From: Spirulina subsalsa PCC 9445
GTDB taxonomy: Bacteria; Cyanobacteriota; Cyanobacteriia; Cyanobacteriales; Spirulinaceae
NCBI RefSeq assembly: GCF_000314005.1
Contig: NZ_JH980292.1
Location: forward strand, 1,498,094-1,562,093
Direction: 5' to 3'
Length of the DNA stretch: 64,000 bases
The position numbers and the translations under genes are program-made. Positions 46,076 to 55,757 of this stretch are shown here, piece after piece. The stretch's first letter is position 1; the number at the start of each line of letters is the position of its first letter. Under the pieces are notes generated by a model, which saw nothing but the letters and a program-made list of their open reading frames with translations, did not search any database and was not told the DNA's origin.

Positions 46076-46171
46076 ATGCCCTTATCCGATACACAAGTTC
46101 TGGTTGCTCTCGTGATTGCTTTGATTCCCGGAATCTTGGCCTTCCGCCTTTCCACCGAACTTTATAAGTAA
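46076..46171 (+). CDS. psaM: Photosystem I subunit M (PsaM)
   Basis: The 31-residue peptide begins [15 protein letters not shown] and ends FRLSTELYK, matching PsaM, a one-helix subunit that helps form PSI trimers in the thylakoid membrane. The helix covers about residues 6-28. AAGGAG lies 12 nt upstream. It is monocistronic, with a terminator 22 bp after the stop. It is too short for most gene finders. Confidence 0.95.
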   Translation: MPLSDTQVLVALVIALIPGILAFRLSTELYK

Positions 46172-46193
46172 AAGTCTTTTTCCCTTAGCTAAG

Positions 46194-46227
46194 TTGGGGT
46201 ATAGCGCTGCTGTACTCCAATTTTTTT
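46194..46227 (+). terminator. psaM: Rho-independent terminator of psaM
   Basis: TTGGGGTA (46194-46201) pairs with TACTCCAA (46213-46220) with one G-U pair and an 11-nt loop, followed by seven T. Confidence 0.8.
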
Positions 46228-46280
46228 GGGTTCAATCAACCAAACGCCCGCATTCAGGCAAATCTAACACCAAATTAAAT

Positions 46281-46467
46281 AGGTTTTGCTGAATAACTCT
46301 ACTCGTGGGGTTAGGGAACGGGAAGGGGGAGAGGGGAGAAGGGGGAGAGAGAGTCGGAAAAAAGCAAGCCTTTTGGATTCTTTATCGCTAAAACCTTGCA
46401 CTTTCTCGCTCTCAAAACGGCTGAAAACCTTATTAAACAGTGCTTAGAGAGATATTCAGCAGACCCT
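46281..46467. mobile_element. MITE-like element, core subfamily 2, 187 bp
   Basis: The left end AGGTTTTGCTGAATAACTC and right end ATTCAGCAGACCCT are inverted termini with T and A flanks. The core (GATTCTTTATC, CTAAAACCTTGCACTTT) is shared with the element at 11453-11685. It occupies most of the gap from psaM to the symporter gene; the rest is TGTTCCC tract. Confidence 0.65.
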
Positions 46468-46580
46468 AAAAGACTTGAGGGCAAAAGCCTGAATTTCCCC
46501 TGTTCCCTGTTCCCTGTTCCCTGTGCCCCAAACCTTCCCCTACTGCACACAACTCAAGTTAAATTGGCATAAGAGAAACT

Positions 46581-48377
46581 ATGCAAGCATTGGATTGGTG
46601 GATTATTTCAGCCTATTTAGCCTTGACCATGGGGGTGGGTTTATTCCTCTCCCGCCAAGGTTCTAAAAGTTTAGTCGATTTCTTTGTTTCCGGGCGCTCC
46701 TTGCCTTGGTGGTTAGCCGGAACCAGCATGGCGGCCACCACCTTTTCCATTGACACCCCCCTCTATGTGGCCGGAGTCGTCGCTACGCGAGGCATTGCCG
46801 GGAATTGGGAATGGTGGAGTTTTGGCATTGCCCACGTTGTCCTGATTTATATTTTCGCCCGCCTCTGGAGACGGTCAGAAATTGTCACCGATGCCCAACT
46901 TACGGAAATGCGCTATGGGGGCAAAATGGCGGCCATTTTACGGGGAACTAAGGCCTTTTTATTTGCCGTGCCGATTAACTGTATCGGTATTGGCTACGCG
47001 ATGTTAGCCATGGTTAAGGTGGTGGATGCCCTAGAGTTGTGGCAAAGTTTGGGCATCACTCCGGGAGACAATCTCAAGCTGTGGAGTGTCATCGGGGTGA
47101 GTGTGTTTGTGCTTATTTACTCCGGTTTTTCTGGATTGTGGGGAGTCGTCGCTACGGACTTTTTCCAGTTTTTCCTGGCTTTGTTTGGGGCAATAATTGT
47201 CGCGGTGATTGCGGTGAATCATGTGGGGGGGATGGGGGAACTCATTCCGGCCGTGCAGCAAGCGACGGATATTGATGTTTTAGCCTTTGTTCCCTTTCAT
47301 CTGAATCTAACGTGGAGTGATACGGCCGGGATTACGGCCTCGACCTTTTCGGCTTATTTATTCGTGCAGTGGTGGTCTTTTCGGCGTAGTGATGGGGGGG
47401 GTGAGTTTATCCAACGATTGGCGGCCGCCAAGGATGAAGAGGAAGCGGAAAAAGCGGCCTGGTTTTTTAACCTCCTCCATTATGTGGTGAGAACTTGGCC
47501 CTGGGTGGTGGTGGCCTTGGTGGCCGTGGTGATTTATCCCGATTTAGGCGATCGCGAACTAGGCTATCCTAGACTCATGTTAGACTTCCTCCCCGTCGGT
47601 CTACTAGGCTTAGTCGTCGCCTCCCTCATTGCCGCCTTCATGAGTACCGTCTCCACCTCCATCAACTGGGGCGCGTCCTACCTCACCAATGACCTCTATT
47701 TGCGTTTTCTACGCCCCAATGCCGACCAACAGGAGTTAGTCCTCATGGGGCGGCTTTCCTCCGTCCTAGTGACCGTATTCGGGGCAATTGCGGCCTTTTA
47801 TGCTACCGATGTGGCCACCGTTTTCCGTTTAGTGATTGCCATTGGCACTGGCCCCGGTTTAGTTTTAATCTTGCGCTGGTTTTGGTGGCGGATTAATGCG
47901 GCGGCGGAATTAGCCGCCATGTTGTGCGGATTTGTTATTGGTTTAATCACCAGCACTTCCCCGGTACTGAATGAACTTATCCCAGATTTCGGCGTGCGTT
48001 TAATGGTGATTTCCGGCCTCACCGCTTTAGTCTGGATTACCGTGATGTTCCTCACCCCTCCGGAGTCCGACGCAACCCTAGACGCATTTTATCGCCAAGT
48101 CCGCCCCAGTGGGTTAGGTTGGCACAGGCAACGATTACGGACGGGGATTTTACCCGGTCAAGATTTAAGTCTGGATGCCTTGCGCGTGGTGACAGCGACG
48201 TTACTTTTGTTTGGTTCAATGTTCACCATCGGCGGCTTTTTATTATTACAACCTTTAACCGGGTGGTGTTCTCTCATTGTGGCGGTTTTGAGTGGTTTCG
48301 CACTCCGGCGCTTAAATCGTCGTCAACTCCCCGCTATTCCTCGGCCGGGATTGGAGGATGATGATAGTTTTGATTGA
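46581..48377 (+). CDS. Sodium:solute symporter family protein
   Basis: The 598-residue protein has about 13 membrane helices. Family segments include DFFVSGRSLPWWLAGTSMAATTFSID near residue 33-58 (the first-helix core), VYSGFSGLWGVVATDFFQF-type sequence near 180, and VASLIAAFMSTVSTSINWGASYLTNDLY near 345-372 with the Na+-site TM8 serines. It would import an organic solute with Na+ at the plasma membrane; the substrate cannot be predicted. It is monocistronic, flanked by repeat DNA on both sides. Confidence 0.9.
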   Translation: MQALDWWIISAYLALTMGVGLFLSRQGSKSLVDFFVSGRSLPWWLAGTSMAATTFSIDTPLYVAGVVATRGIAGNWEWWSFGIAHVVLIYIFARLWRRSEIVTDAQLTEMRYGGKMAAILRGTKAFLFAVPINCIGIGYAMLAMVKVVDALELWQSLGITPGDNLKLWSVIGVSVFVLIYSGFSGLWGVVATDFFQFFLALFGAIIVAVIAVNHVGGMGELIPAVQQATDIDVLAFVPFHLNLTWSDTAGITASTFSAYLFVQWWSFRRSDGGGEFIQRLAAAKDEEEAEKAAWFFNLLHYVVRTWPWVVVALVAVVIYPDLGDRELGYPRLMLDFLPVGLLGLVVASLIAAFMSTVSTSINWGASYLTNDLYLRFLRPNADQQELVLMGRLSSVLVTVFGAIAAFYATDVATVFRLVIAIGTGPGLVLILRWFWWRINAAAELAAMLCGFVIGLITSTSPVLNELIPDFGVRLMVISGLTALVWITVMFLTPPESDATLDAFYRQVRPSGLGWHRQRLRTGILPGQDLSLDALRVVTATLLLFGSMFTIGGFLLLQPLTGWCSLIVAVLSGFALRRLNRRQLPAIPRPGLEDDDSFD

Positions 48378-48386
48378 GAGGAAATA

Positions 48387-48430
48387 GGGAATCGGGAATC
48401 GGGAGTCGGGAATCGGGAGTCGGGAATAGG
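48387..48430. repeat. Short GGGARTC heptamer array
   Basis: About six units of GGGAATC/GGGAGTC follow the symporter stop, then AATAGG tracts and the right terminus of a MITE-like element (TTATTCAGCAAGCCCT, 48503-48518) that overlaps the stop codon of the next gene. Confidence 0.8.
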
Positions 48431-48516
48431 TAATAGGTGATAGGGAATAATTATCAATTCTCCCCTGCTCCCGTTCCCTGTTCCCTAACCCCACAAGTAG
48501 AGTTATTCAGCAAGCC

Positions 48517-51500
48517 CTAACTAACTTGATACTGATTCCGGCCTTGGTTTTTCGCCCTATACAGCGCTTGGTCTGCCTCTTCAATTAACAGACTCGGAGC
48601 GCCTCCCTCTGGGGGAATGAGGGCGGCAATCCCTAGACTGAGGGTGACAGCATCGCTCACGGTTGAGGCTTCGTGGGGAATGGATAGACTTTGTAGGGCT
48701 TGTTGGATTTGCTCGGTGAGGGCTATGGCGGCAGGGCTATCAAAACCGGGCAAAATGAGGGCGAATTCTTCCCCTCCGTAGCGGGCGACTAAACCTGTGG
48801 GGCGAGGGAGTTGTTGCTGTAAGACCTCGGCAATATCCACTAGGCAGCGATCGCCTAAAACATGACCATAGGTGTCATTATAAGCTTTGAACTCGTCTAC
48901 ATCGCAGAGAATCAGGGCAATGGGTTGTTGTGTTTGTTGCGCCTCGCTCCACTCTTGGGCTAAATAGGCATCAAAAGCCCGACGATTGGCCACTTGAGTT
49001 AAACCATCCAAGGAGGCCAAGCGATTTAACTGGGCGTTGGCTTCAGTTAAAGCTTCTTCTACCGCTTGACGGCGTTCTATTTCGCCTTGGAGTTGTGCGT
49101 TTTTCAGGGTTAATTGTTCCGTTCGCTCCTGAACTTTTTTTTCTAAGGTTTGAGCATAGTGTTCCACCTGTTCGTAGAGTTGAGCATTGGTGATGGAAAT
49201 GGCGGCCTGAGTCGTCAGGAGGTCGAGGACGAGACAGCGTTCATGGGTGAAGGTTTCGGGGAGTTGACGATTTTCGAGATAAATCAGCCCTTTGAGTTGT
49301 CCTTGATAGAGAATCGCCGTGCAGAGGACGGAACAGACTTGATTTTGCTTAATATAGGGGTCTTCGGTAAAGCGTCCGTTGCGATAGGCCTGATCTAACA
49401 CGATGGTTTCTTGGGTGCGTCGGACGTATTGCAGAATCGTCTGGGGTAAGGTCTGGTGAATATCCAGGGGGATGGTTTGCCGAATATTCAGTTGTTCGTC
49501 GTTGAGGTGGGCAACGGCTTCTAGGGTGATTTGCTCCCCGGAGTTGAGCATTAATACTCCGTAATTTGCCCCGGCATTTTCCATAAGAATGCGGAGGAAT
49601 TTATCTAACAGATGGCTGAGAACCATTTCCGTTGAGATGGTTTGGGTGGCCGCCATCATAGTGGGGAGGTCTAACTGTTCGATGATGTTAGTGTTGCTGC
49701 TGGTGGTGATGATGCTGGTGGTTTGTTGGGGGCTAGTGACTTGGCGTTGTTGACGACGGATGGGGTCGAAGATTTGGGGATATTCGGTTTCGAGGGCGCG
49801 TACTTTGGCGATCGCACCCCAGCGAATATAGGCATAATAAGCTTCTGTGAGGTACCAACGACCAATTTTCTCCCGTCCCCAAGCAAGGTAAAACTCCCCA
49901 GCCCGTTCATAGCCTAGGGCTTCCTCTTGGACAAAGCCCGCAGCCTGGGCCTGTGCGATCGCCTGATCGTACAAATCCATTGCCTCCACACATCGCCCCT
50001 CTACTCTCGCTTTTTCGGCTTCAATCAACAAACATTTATTCTGATAATTTTCAGGAACATGATTTTGCCAACCTTGCAAGCGGTTTTGATGCTCTTGCAG
50101 CACAGCCAAATCCGCCGCGAGGGAGGGAGTTTTTTCCGCCTTCAGAGGATAGCGAGCCAACAGGGTTAAGCTGAAATAGAAGCTATATTGACTGAACACC
50201 AATAAAGCCACAATGGGCGCTCGATATTGCCAAGCGTTTTGACCTGCTTCAAAGGCCTGATCATACTGTTTAAAGGTATAGCCTAAGATTAATTGACCAA
50301 ACAGCGTATAAAAAGCAGAATTGATGTTTTGGGTATCTAAAAAGAGGGGTAACATTAGCTCCGCATCGAATAATTCACCCATTAGCTCATGAAAACTATC
50401 TGCTTGGTGAAGGTTCAATGCAACTTGAGTAATAATGGTTAGATAATTCAGTTGATACTCTTGTTTATAATTCTCAATTAATTGCAGATGAAACCGTTGC
50501 CGCTTGATGACATTAATCAAAGCTTCCCCCGCAAAAAAGGGATGTTCACAAAAGAAAATAGCGGCATGACAGGCAAACTCTAAGTCACCCGTTTCTAACC
50601 CTCCTTTAATCGCCTTTTCTAAAAAAGGAATGGTGTCCCGAATAGGCATTTTCCAGCAGCCAATGGATGCGCCATAGGTTGAATAGATTTTAGCTGTAAA
50701 CTCCCTAGCCTTCAACTGATCCAGTAATTCAATCGCCACCTTGCCAAAATGATAACCTCGATCAATATCATTCATCGGACCACAGAGTAACCACCCATTT
50801 AAGCCATAACTTTGTAAGGATCTTGGACAATTTCCATGTTGCCAAGAAAGAAAAATCATGGTATACACAACAGGTAAAGCAAAGCCCGTATTTAAAATAA
50901 AGGCGGCGGGCTGAATATTGCCTAAAATGTCCATTGCGGCTTGTTTGAGGCGATCATCCATTTTAGGCAAAGCTAAGACCTGATCCAGATCAAAATCGGT
51001 GGGTATTGTTTCCACTAAATCAACCCCTAATTCCTGCAAAACTCGTAAACCTAAATCAAGGGTTAACTGAAGCTCATTCTTAGCAATATGAATTTTGATT
51101 TGTAAATCATAGAGAGGAATTTTATCCAAAAGGGTTCTGGTCTGGGGTAAGGTTGACTCAATCCAAGCAAGGGCGGCTTGAAAATCCCCTTTAAAATACT
51201 GAGTTTCAATTAAATTAGTATAAATTTCTAAAGTTAATGGATATTCTTTAAGCCAACTGTCTCCCCCTAATAAATCTAAGGCAAGTTTTAGATAATTTTC
51301 ACTGGCATCATAAGCCCGATTTAACTTTGCCCGTTGCCCCGCCCACAGGTTTAACTCCGCCAGTTGATTACGCTGCCCTTGGTCTGTTAATAACTCCCTG
51401 CCAATATTTAATTGATTAGTAATCGCAAAAACATTATCCTTGCGTTCCTCTGGGGGAATATTTTCTAATAATAACTGACCAATTCTTAAATGAGTTTCTT

Positions 51501-53646
51501 GCTTTTCGGCCTCTGGAATTAACCCATAGGCTGATTGTTGTACTCGGTCATGGAGAAACCGATAATCTACCGCCACATCCTGCAACTGTTTCGTTTCCGA
51601 GGAGTCCAACACCTCCAGAATCCGATAATTCCCCCCCATCGGCAAAATTAACCCCACCTGAAGCGCGGCCCAAAGAATCCCCGCCATTTTTACCGGAGAC
51701 TCTTGGCAAATCGTCGCCAATCCCTTCAAACTGAAACGATTGCCAATACAAGCCGCTAACTTTAAGGCCTTTTGTCCCGCTTCCGGCAACTTGTGGATAT
51801 TCCGCGCCATCAACTCTAAAATATTCAAATCCGTCAATCCCACGGCCTGAATTTCGGCAAGATCCCACTGCCAAACATTGCGCGCCACATCATACCGGAA
51901 CAACCCCTCCCCATAGAGGGTTTTCAACAACTGAGTCAAGAAAAAAGGGTTGCCTTGGGTCTTATTGTGAACCAACTCCACCAGCGGCCGCCGTTGTTCC
52001 GGTTGAATCTCCCCAGATAGGGTATCTTCCAGTAACTCCCCCACACTGGCCACACTCAAAGCTTGCACTGTGATTTCATTGACCACTGTCCCGGCCGTTT
52101 TCAACGTCTCCACCGTCTGGGTCAAAGGATGCAGCGGCCCCACCTCATTATCCCGATAGGCCCCAATCAAGAGTAAATAATGACTGTCGGGATTCGTGAT
52201 TAAAAGCTCAATCATCTCCAAGGAGGCAGAATCCACCCATTGCAAATCATCCAGGAAAATTACTAAAGGATGTTCCGGTTGACAAAATACCTCGATAAAC
52301 TGACGAAATATCCGGTCAAAGCGGTTTTTTGTCTCCTGCATCCCCAAAAGCGGCACCTCTGGCTGTGGTCCAATAATCCGCTCTAGTTCGGGGATAATAT
52401 CAAGAATGAGAATCCCATTTTCACCCAGCGCATCGGTTAATTTTGCCCGCCATTGCGCTAGTTGTTCGTCGGTTTCTGATAAAAGCTGACGGGTGAGGTC
52501 TTGAAAAACTTGGATGAGGGCAGAATAGGGAACAATCCGCATAAACTGGTCAAACTTCCCAGCGACAAAATACCCCCGCGCTGCCACGATGGGTTTTTGC
52601 ACTTCCTGAACAATGGCCGTTTTCCCAATGCCAGAATACCCGGCCACGAGGACTAATTCACTGGGATGGGGGGGCTCCTCCCTTGGGGGAAGCGTGGCCA
52701 CTCGGTCAAAAGCGGCCAAGAGTGAGGCGACCTCTTGTTCCCGACCATAGAGTTTTTGCGGAATCAAGAGTTGTGGGGTGCGATCGCGCTCCTTGAGTCG
52801 AAAATCCCCAATTTCCCCCCCAGTCAGCCATTGATGGTGACAGGCCGCCAAATCAAACCCCAATCCGGCCGCGCTTTGATAGCGGTCTTCGGCATTTTTC
52901 GCCATTAACGTCTGGACTAAGGCACAGAGGGACCGAGGCAGTGCCGGATTTAAACTCGCCAAATCCGGCGGCGTTTTAGCAATGTGACAATGAACCAACT
53001 CCATCGCGTCCCTACTGGTAAAGGGAAGACGGCCACTAAGCAGTTCATAAAATGTCACCCCAAGGGAATAAAAATCCGTGCGATAGTCTAACCAGCGATT
53101 CATCCGTCCCGTTTGTTCCGGCGACAAATAGGCTAAGGTTCCTTGTAGTACATTAGGATTAATACTGCTCATCTGTTCCTGACTCAAGGAAATAGCAATG
53201 CCAAAATCGGCCAGCTTCACCACTTGCCGTTCCCGATTGTAGAGAATATTACTGGGCTTGATATCCTTGTGAATCATCGGGACACGGTGAATCACCTCCA
53301 GCGCCTCCACCAAGGCCTGCGCAACGGGGAAAAACTCATCTAAAGGCATCCCTTGTCCCTGATAGAGATCATGAAGCGATCGCGCCCCAAAATCTTCTAA
53401 AACCAACACATAACCATTACCATAGCGTTCTAAACCATACGCTTTGAGGATGCGCTCATGGTCTATCTGGTTCGAGAGGGTGTATTCTTGGCGTAAACCC
53501 GCTAATTCTTGAACCGTGGGGTATTGAGCCGTGAGAAATTTCAGGACGACAGGCCATTGGTCAGCTTCTCGGACACCGCGATAAATGAGGGTAGATGGGC
53601 TTTCATAGAGACGTTGACCCAGTGTGTATCCTGCAAGATTGGTCAT
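48517..53646 (-). CDS. Kinase-AAA-TPR-GAF-GGDEF multidomain signalling protein
   Basis: The 1709-residue protein has five parts. A Ser/Thr kinase domain (about 1-265) carries HKDIKPSN and LADFGIAI. An ATPase domain (about 300-640) has Walker A GYSGIGKT and Walker B VIFLDDLQWVD. A long TPR-like helical region (about 640-1270) and a GAF domain (about 1320-1470) follow. A coiled coil leads to a GGDEF domain with DGLTQVANRRAFD and active site RYGGEEF (about 1540-1709), so cyclic-di-GMP synthesis is likely. The RxxD inhibitory site reads RPTG, which suggests product inhibition is lost. The ATG at 53646 (MTNLAGYTLG) fits the kinase start; 47 upstream codons are open but lack family character. Confidence 0.9.
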   Translation of the reverse strand: MTNLAGYTLGQRLYESPSTLIYRGVREADQWPVVLKFLTAQYPTVQELAGLRQEYTLSNQIDHERILKAYGLERYGNGYVLVLEDFGARSLHDLYQGQGMPLDEFFPVAQALVEALEVIHRVPMIHKDIKPSNILYNRERQVVKLADFGIAISLSQEQMSSINPNVLQGTLAYLSPEQTGRMNRWLDYRTDFYSLGVTFYELLSGRLPFTSRDAMELVHCHIAKTPPDLASLNPALPRSLCALVQTLMAKNAEDRYQSAAGLGFDLAACHHQWLTGGEIGDFRLKERDRTPQLLIPQKLYGREQEVASLLAAFDRVATLPPREEPPHPSELVLVAGYSGIGKTAIVQEVQKPIVAARGYFVAGKFDQFMRIVPYSALIQVFQDLTRQLLSETDEQLAQWRAKLTDALGENGILILDIIPELERIIGPQPEVPLLGMQETKNRFDRIFRQFIEVFCQPEHPLVIFLDDLQWVDSASLEMIELLITNPDSHYLLLIGAYRDNEVGPLHPLTQTVETLKTAGTVVNEITVQALSVASVGELLEDTLSGEIQPEQRRPLVELVHNKTQGNPFFLTQLLKTLYGEGLFRYDVARNVWQWDLAEIQAVGLTDLNILELMARNIHKLPEAGQKALKLAACIGNRFSLKGLATICQESPVKMAGILWAALQVGLILPMGGNYRILEVLDSSETKQLQDVAVDYRFLHDRVQQSAYGLIPEAEKQETHLRIGQLLLENIPPEERKDNVFAITNQLNIGRELLTDQGQRNQLAELNLWAGQRAKLNRAYDASENYLKLALDLLGGDSWLKEYPLTLEIYTNLIETQYFKGDFQAALAWIESTLPQTRTLLDKIPLYDLQIKIHIAKNELQLTLDLGLRVLQELGVDLVETIPTDFDLDQVLALPKMDDRLKQAAMDILGNIQPAAFILNTGFALPVVYTMIFLSWQHGNCPRSLQSYGLNGWLLCGPMNDIDRGYHFGKVAIELLDQLKAREFTAKIYSTYGASIGCWKMPIRDTIPFLEKAIKGGLETGDLEFACHAAIFFCEHPFFAGEALINVIKRQRFHLQLIENYKQEYQLNYLTIITQVALNLHQADSFHELMGELFDAELMLPLFLDTQNINSAFYTLFGQLILGYTFKQYDQAFEAGQNAWQYRAPIVALLVFSQYSFYFSLTLLARYPLKAEKTPSLAADLAVLQEHQNRLQGWQNHVPENYQNKCLLIEAEKARVEGRCVEAMDLYDQAIAQAQAAGFVQEEALGYERAGEFYLAWGREKIGRWYLTEAYYAYIRWGAIAKVRALETEYPQIFDPIRRQQRQVTSPQQTTSIITTSSNTNIIEQLDLPTMMAATQTISTEMVLSHLLDKFLRILMENAGANYGVLMLNSGEQITLEAVAHLNDEQLNIRQTIPLDIHQTLPQTILQYVRRTQETIVLDQAYRNGRFTEDPYIKQNQVCSVLCTAILYQGQLKGLIYLENRQLPETFTHERCLVLDLLTTQAAISITNAQLYEQVEHYAQTLEKKVQERTEQLTLKNAQLQGEIERRQAVEEALTEANAQLNRLASLDGLTQVANRRAFDAYLAQEWSEAQQTQQPIALILCDVDEFKAYNDTYGHVLGDRCLVDIAEVLQQQLPRPTGLVARYGGEEFALILPGFDSPAAIALTEQIQQALQSLSIPHEASTVSDAVTLSLGIAALIPPEGGAPSLLIEEADQALYRAKNQGRNQYQVS

Positions 53647-53747
53647 GGTGGGTGAGTTCAGTTCATTACTGGTTTTTTCTCTTATTATTAACCCCGGATC
53701 AGGATCTCTGCGGTATTTTTCCAGACTTGTGGCTCCGTTGTTATTCT

Positions 53748-53951
53748 TCAGTCCGAGGAATTTCCGTTTCCCAACAAGGGCAAGCAATCTAGACCCGTGC
53801 AGAGTGCTGAAGCAATCAATGGGTTATCTATCCAGTAGCGCAAGCACTTGTTTTGAATGAATTGGCTAGTACGAATGGCTTCATCTAGGGCTTGATATTG
53901 CTTGTCTTTCTCTTTGAACTTGAACTCGTATACAATCATGGGATGAACCAC
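53748..53951 (-). pseudogene. tnpB: IS605-type TnpB, N-terminal fragment
   Basis: The first 45 residues (YEFKFKEKDKQYQALDEAI, then RTSQFIQNKCLRYWIDN) match the start of IS200/IS605-family TnpB. Similarity stops near residue 45 and the frame continues into unrelated sequence, so the gene is truncated by a deletion on its 3' side. A left-end hairpin lies just upstream at 53988-54004. Confidence 0.8.
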
Positions 53952-53987
53952 TTAAAGGTACCTTATCTTAGAATACAAAGCATAAAG

Positions 53988-54004
53988 TCGTCCGAAAAGG
54001 ACGA
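53988..54004. mobile_element. IS605-type left-end hairpin
   Basis: TCGTCC-GAAAA-GGACGA is a 6-bp stem 37 bp upstream of the tnpB N-terminal fragment on the minus strand. This is the position and style of an IS200/IS605 left-end recognition hairpin. Confidence 0.6.
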
Positions 54005-54022
54005 GGTTTTAGACCCAATTTT

Positions 54023-55624
54023 TTGATAATTTATAAGCTTTTTTCCAAATTGACAGGTTTCTCCTTAAAAACACTATTCCCTCGCTCTCCTTGGCAGTGG
54101 TGCCTAGGGCTCACCCTAGCAGCACTGTGTCTGTGGACAATTAACCTCGGAGGAGTTCCCTTCAGAGATTGGGATGAAGGCTACCATGCTTTTACAGCCC
54201 GGGAAGTTTACCGCACAGGCAACTGGTGGCATTTAACTAATTTTGGTCAACCCTATTTTGCCAAACCCCCTCTACCCTACTGGGTCATCACCCTGGGCTA
54301 TCATTTAACGGGACAGATTAACGAATGGACTACTAGACTCCCCTTGGCCGTGGTGACAGCGTTGGGTGTGCCTCTGTTGTATGGGGTGGGGCGAGAACTG
54401 TTTAAACCCCCGGTTTATGGTCTATTCATCGGCGCCGTATATTTAACCTTGCTCCCGGTGGTGCGTCATGGCCGTTTAGTTATGTTAGATGGTTTGATTA
54501 ATACCTGCCTCATCGGGGCGCTCTTTTGTTTGTTACGCGGGCGCTCCTCCCCACCCTGGGCGCTGGGGGTGGGCTTATTCTTGGCCTGCATTGCCCTAAC
54601 TAAAGGGGTGTTAGTTTTCGCCTTGGGGGGCATTTTAATCCTATTTCTGCTCGTCTCCCGCCAGTGGGAAACCCTGAAAAACCCCTATCTCATGGTGGGG
54701 ATTGTCCTAGGTTTAGTGCTAACGGGCATTTGGTACGACTCCCAGCTACAAAAGTATGGTCAGGTCTTTTTTGAGGTTCACATCCTCTCCCAGAACTTAG
54801 ACCGCCTCTCAGATGCTGTAGAGGGCAATTCTGGACCGCCTTGGTATTATCTCATTGAGCTATTAAAGTATGGTTTTCCTTGGTTGCTGTTTCTCCCCGG
54901 TGGCCTCCAACAAGCTTGGCAAGAACGGCGAGAACTTTGGGCGGTGTTGGTGGGGGTGGGAACGGTGAGCTATTTGGGACTCATTAGCTTGATGGGAACT
55001 AAACTGCCTTGGTATATCTTGCCCTACTATCCTTTTTTTGCTTTGACGGTGGGGGTATATCTGACCCGACTTTGGCAGGAAAAACCTCGTTATTCCCGCT
55101 TTTGGTGGGGGTTCTTAGTTTTTTTGGCGGTGGATGGATTGGGAGGCATGGTGTACTTTTGGCTCGCTGATCCCCAAGTTCCCTTAATCCTCATGGCGGG
55201 GGTATTATCGGTTACGATGGGCGGGGTGGCTTGGCTGATGGGGCGACAGGATCGGCGGTTTCTGCCTGTGTTATTTGTGGGGATGTATGGTGTGTTAAGT
55301 CTGTTAATGCTCTCTAGGAGTTGGAACTGGGAGGTGAATGAACAGTTCCCGGTGAGGGGGATTGGGGCAATGATTCGGGAAAATACGCCCCCGGAACAGG
55401 TGGTGTATACCTCTTTTGCTTATCATCGCCCGAGTTTGGATTATTATAGCGATCGCTCAGTCCAACCTGCTGCACCGCCTCAACTGCAAGAATTCTGGGC
55501 TTCTGGTCATTATGTTTTACTGGATGCCCCCACCCTCGCCACCTTTGAACCGGAGGAGTCTGTCATAATTGATACGGTGGATGGCTTCACTCTCTTGGCC
55601 CCAAGGCTGAAGCATCGGGAATAG
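54023..55624 (+). CDS. GT39/ArnT-like membrane glycosyltransferase
   Basis: The 533-residue integral membrane protein has about 11-12 helices and the N-terminal periplasmic catalytic loop DWDEGYHAFTAREVYRTGN (Asp-Glu motif near residue 50), followed by QPYFAKPPLPYW. These mark the dolichyl/undecaprenyl-phosphate-sugar transferase group (PMT, ArnT, glycosyltransferase 39). It moves a lipid-linked sugar onto a protein or lipid outside the membrane. No ATG is near; TTG at 54023 is the best start. It sits between two tnpB halves, which suggests mobilisation. Confidence 0.85.
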   Translation: MIIYKLFSKLTGFSLKTLFPRSPWQWCLGLTLAALCLWTINLGGVPFRDWDEGYHAFTAREVYRTGNWWHLTNFGQPYFAKPPLPYWVITLGYHLTGQINEWTTRLPLAVVTALGVPLLYGVGRELFKPPVYGLFIGAVYLTLLPVVRHGRLVMLDGLINTCLIGALFCLLRGRSSPPWALGVGLFLACIALTKGVLVFALGGILILFLLVSRQWETLKNPYLMVGIVLGLVLTGIWYDSQLQKYGQVFFEVHILSQNLDRLSDAVEGNSGPPWYYLIELLKYGFPWLLFLPGGLQQAWQERRELWAVLVGVGTVSYLGLISLMGTKLPWYILPYYPFFALTVGVYLTRLWQEKPRYSRFWWGFLVFLAVDGLGGMVYFWLADPQVPLILMAGVLSVTMGGVAWLMGRQDRRFLPVLFVGMYGVLSLLMLSRSWNWEVNEQFPVRGIGAMIRENTPPEQVVYTSFAYHRPSLDYYSDRSVQPAAPPQLQEFWASGHYVLLDAPTLATFEPEESVIIDTVDGFTLLAPRLKHRE

Positions 55625-55725
55625 GCAAGGCTGACCTGTTAAGTCTTGGGTCTTCTCGTCAAGGGGGTTGTGAGGCCTAGAGTGTAGCCGTTAGCTAGGA
55701 TGGACATGGAAAGGACTTGACTCCT

Positions 55726-55747
55726 CCCCGCTCTTGCATAGACGGGG
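55726..55747. mobile_element. IS605-type right-end hairpin
   Basis: CCCCG(C)TCT and AGACGGGG pair with one bulged base around TGCAT, directly after the 3' end of the tnpB C-terminal fragment (minus strand). In intact elements this region also encodes the TnpB guide (omega) RNA scaffold. Confidence 0.55.
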
Positions 55748-55757
55748 ATTCCCAGAA

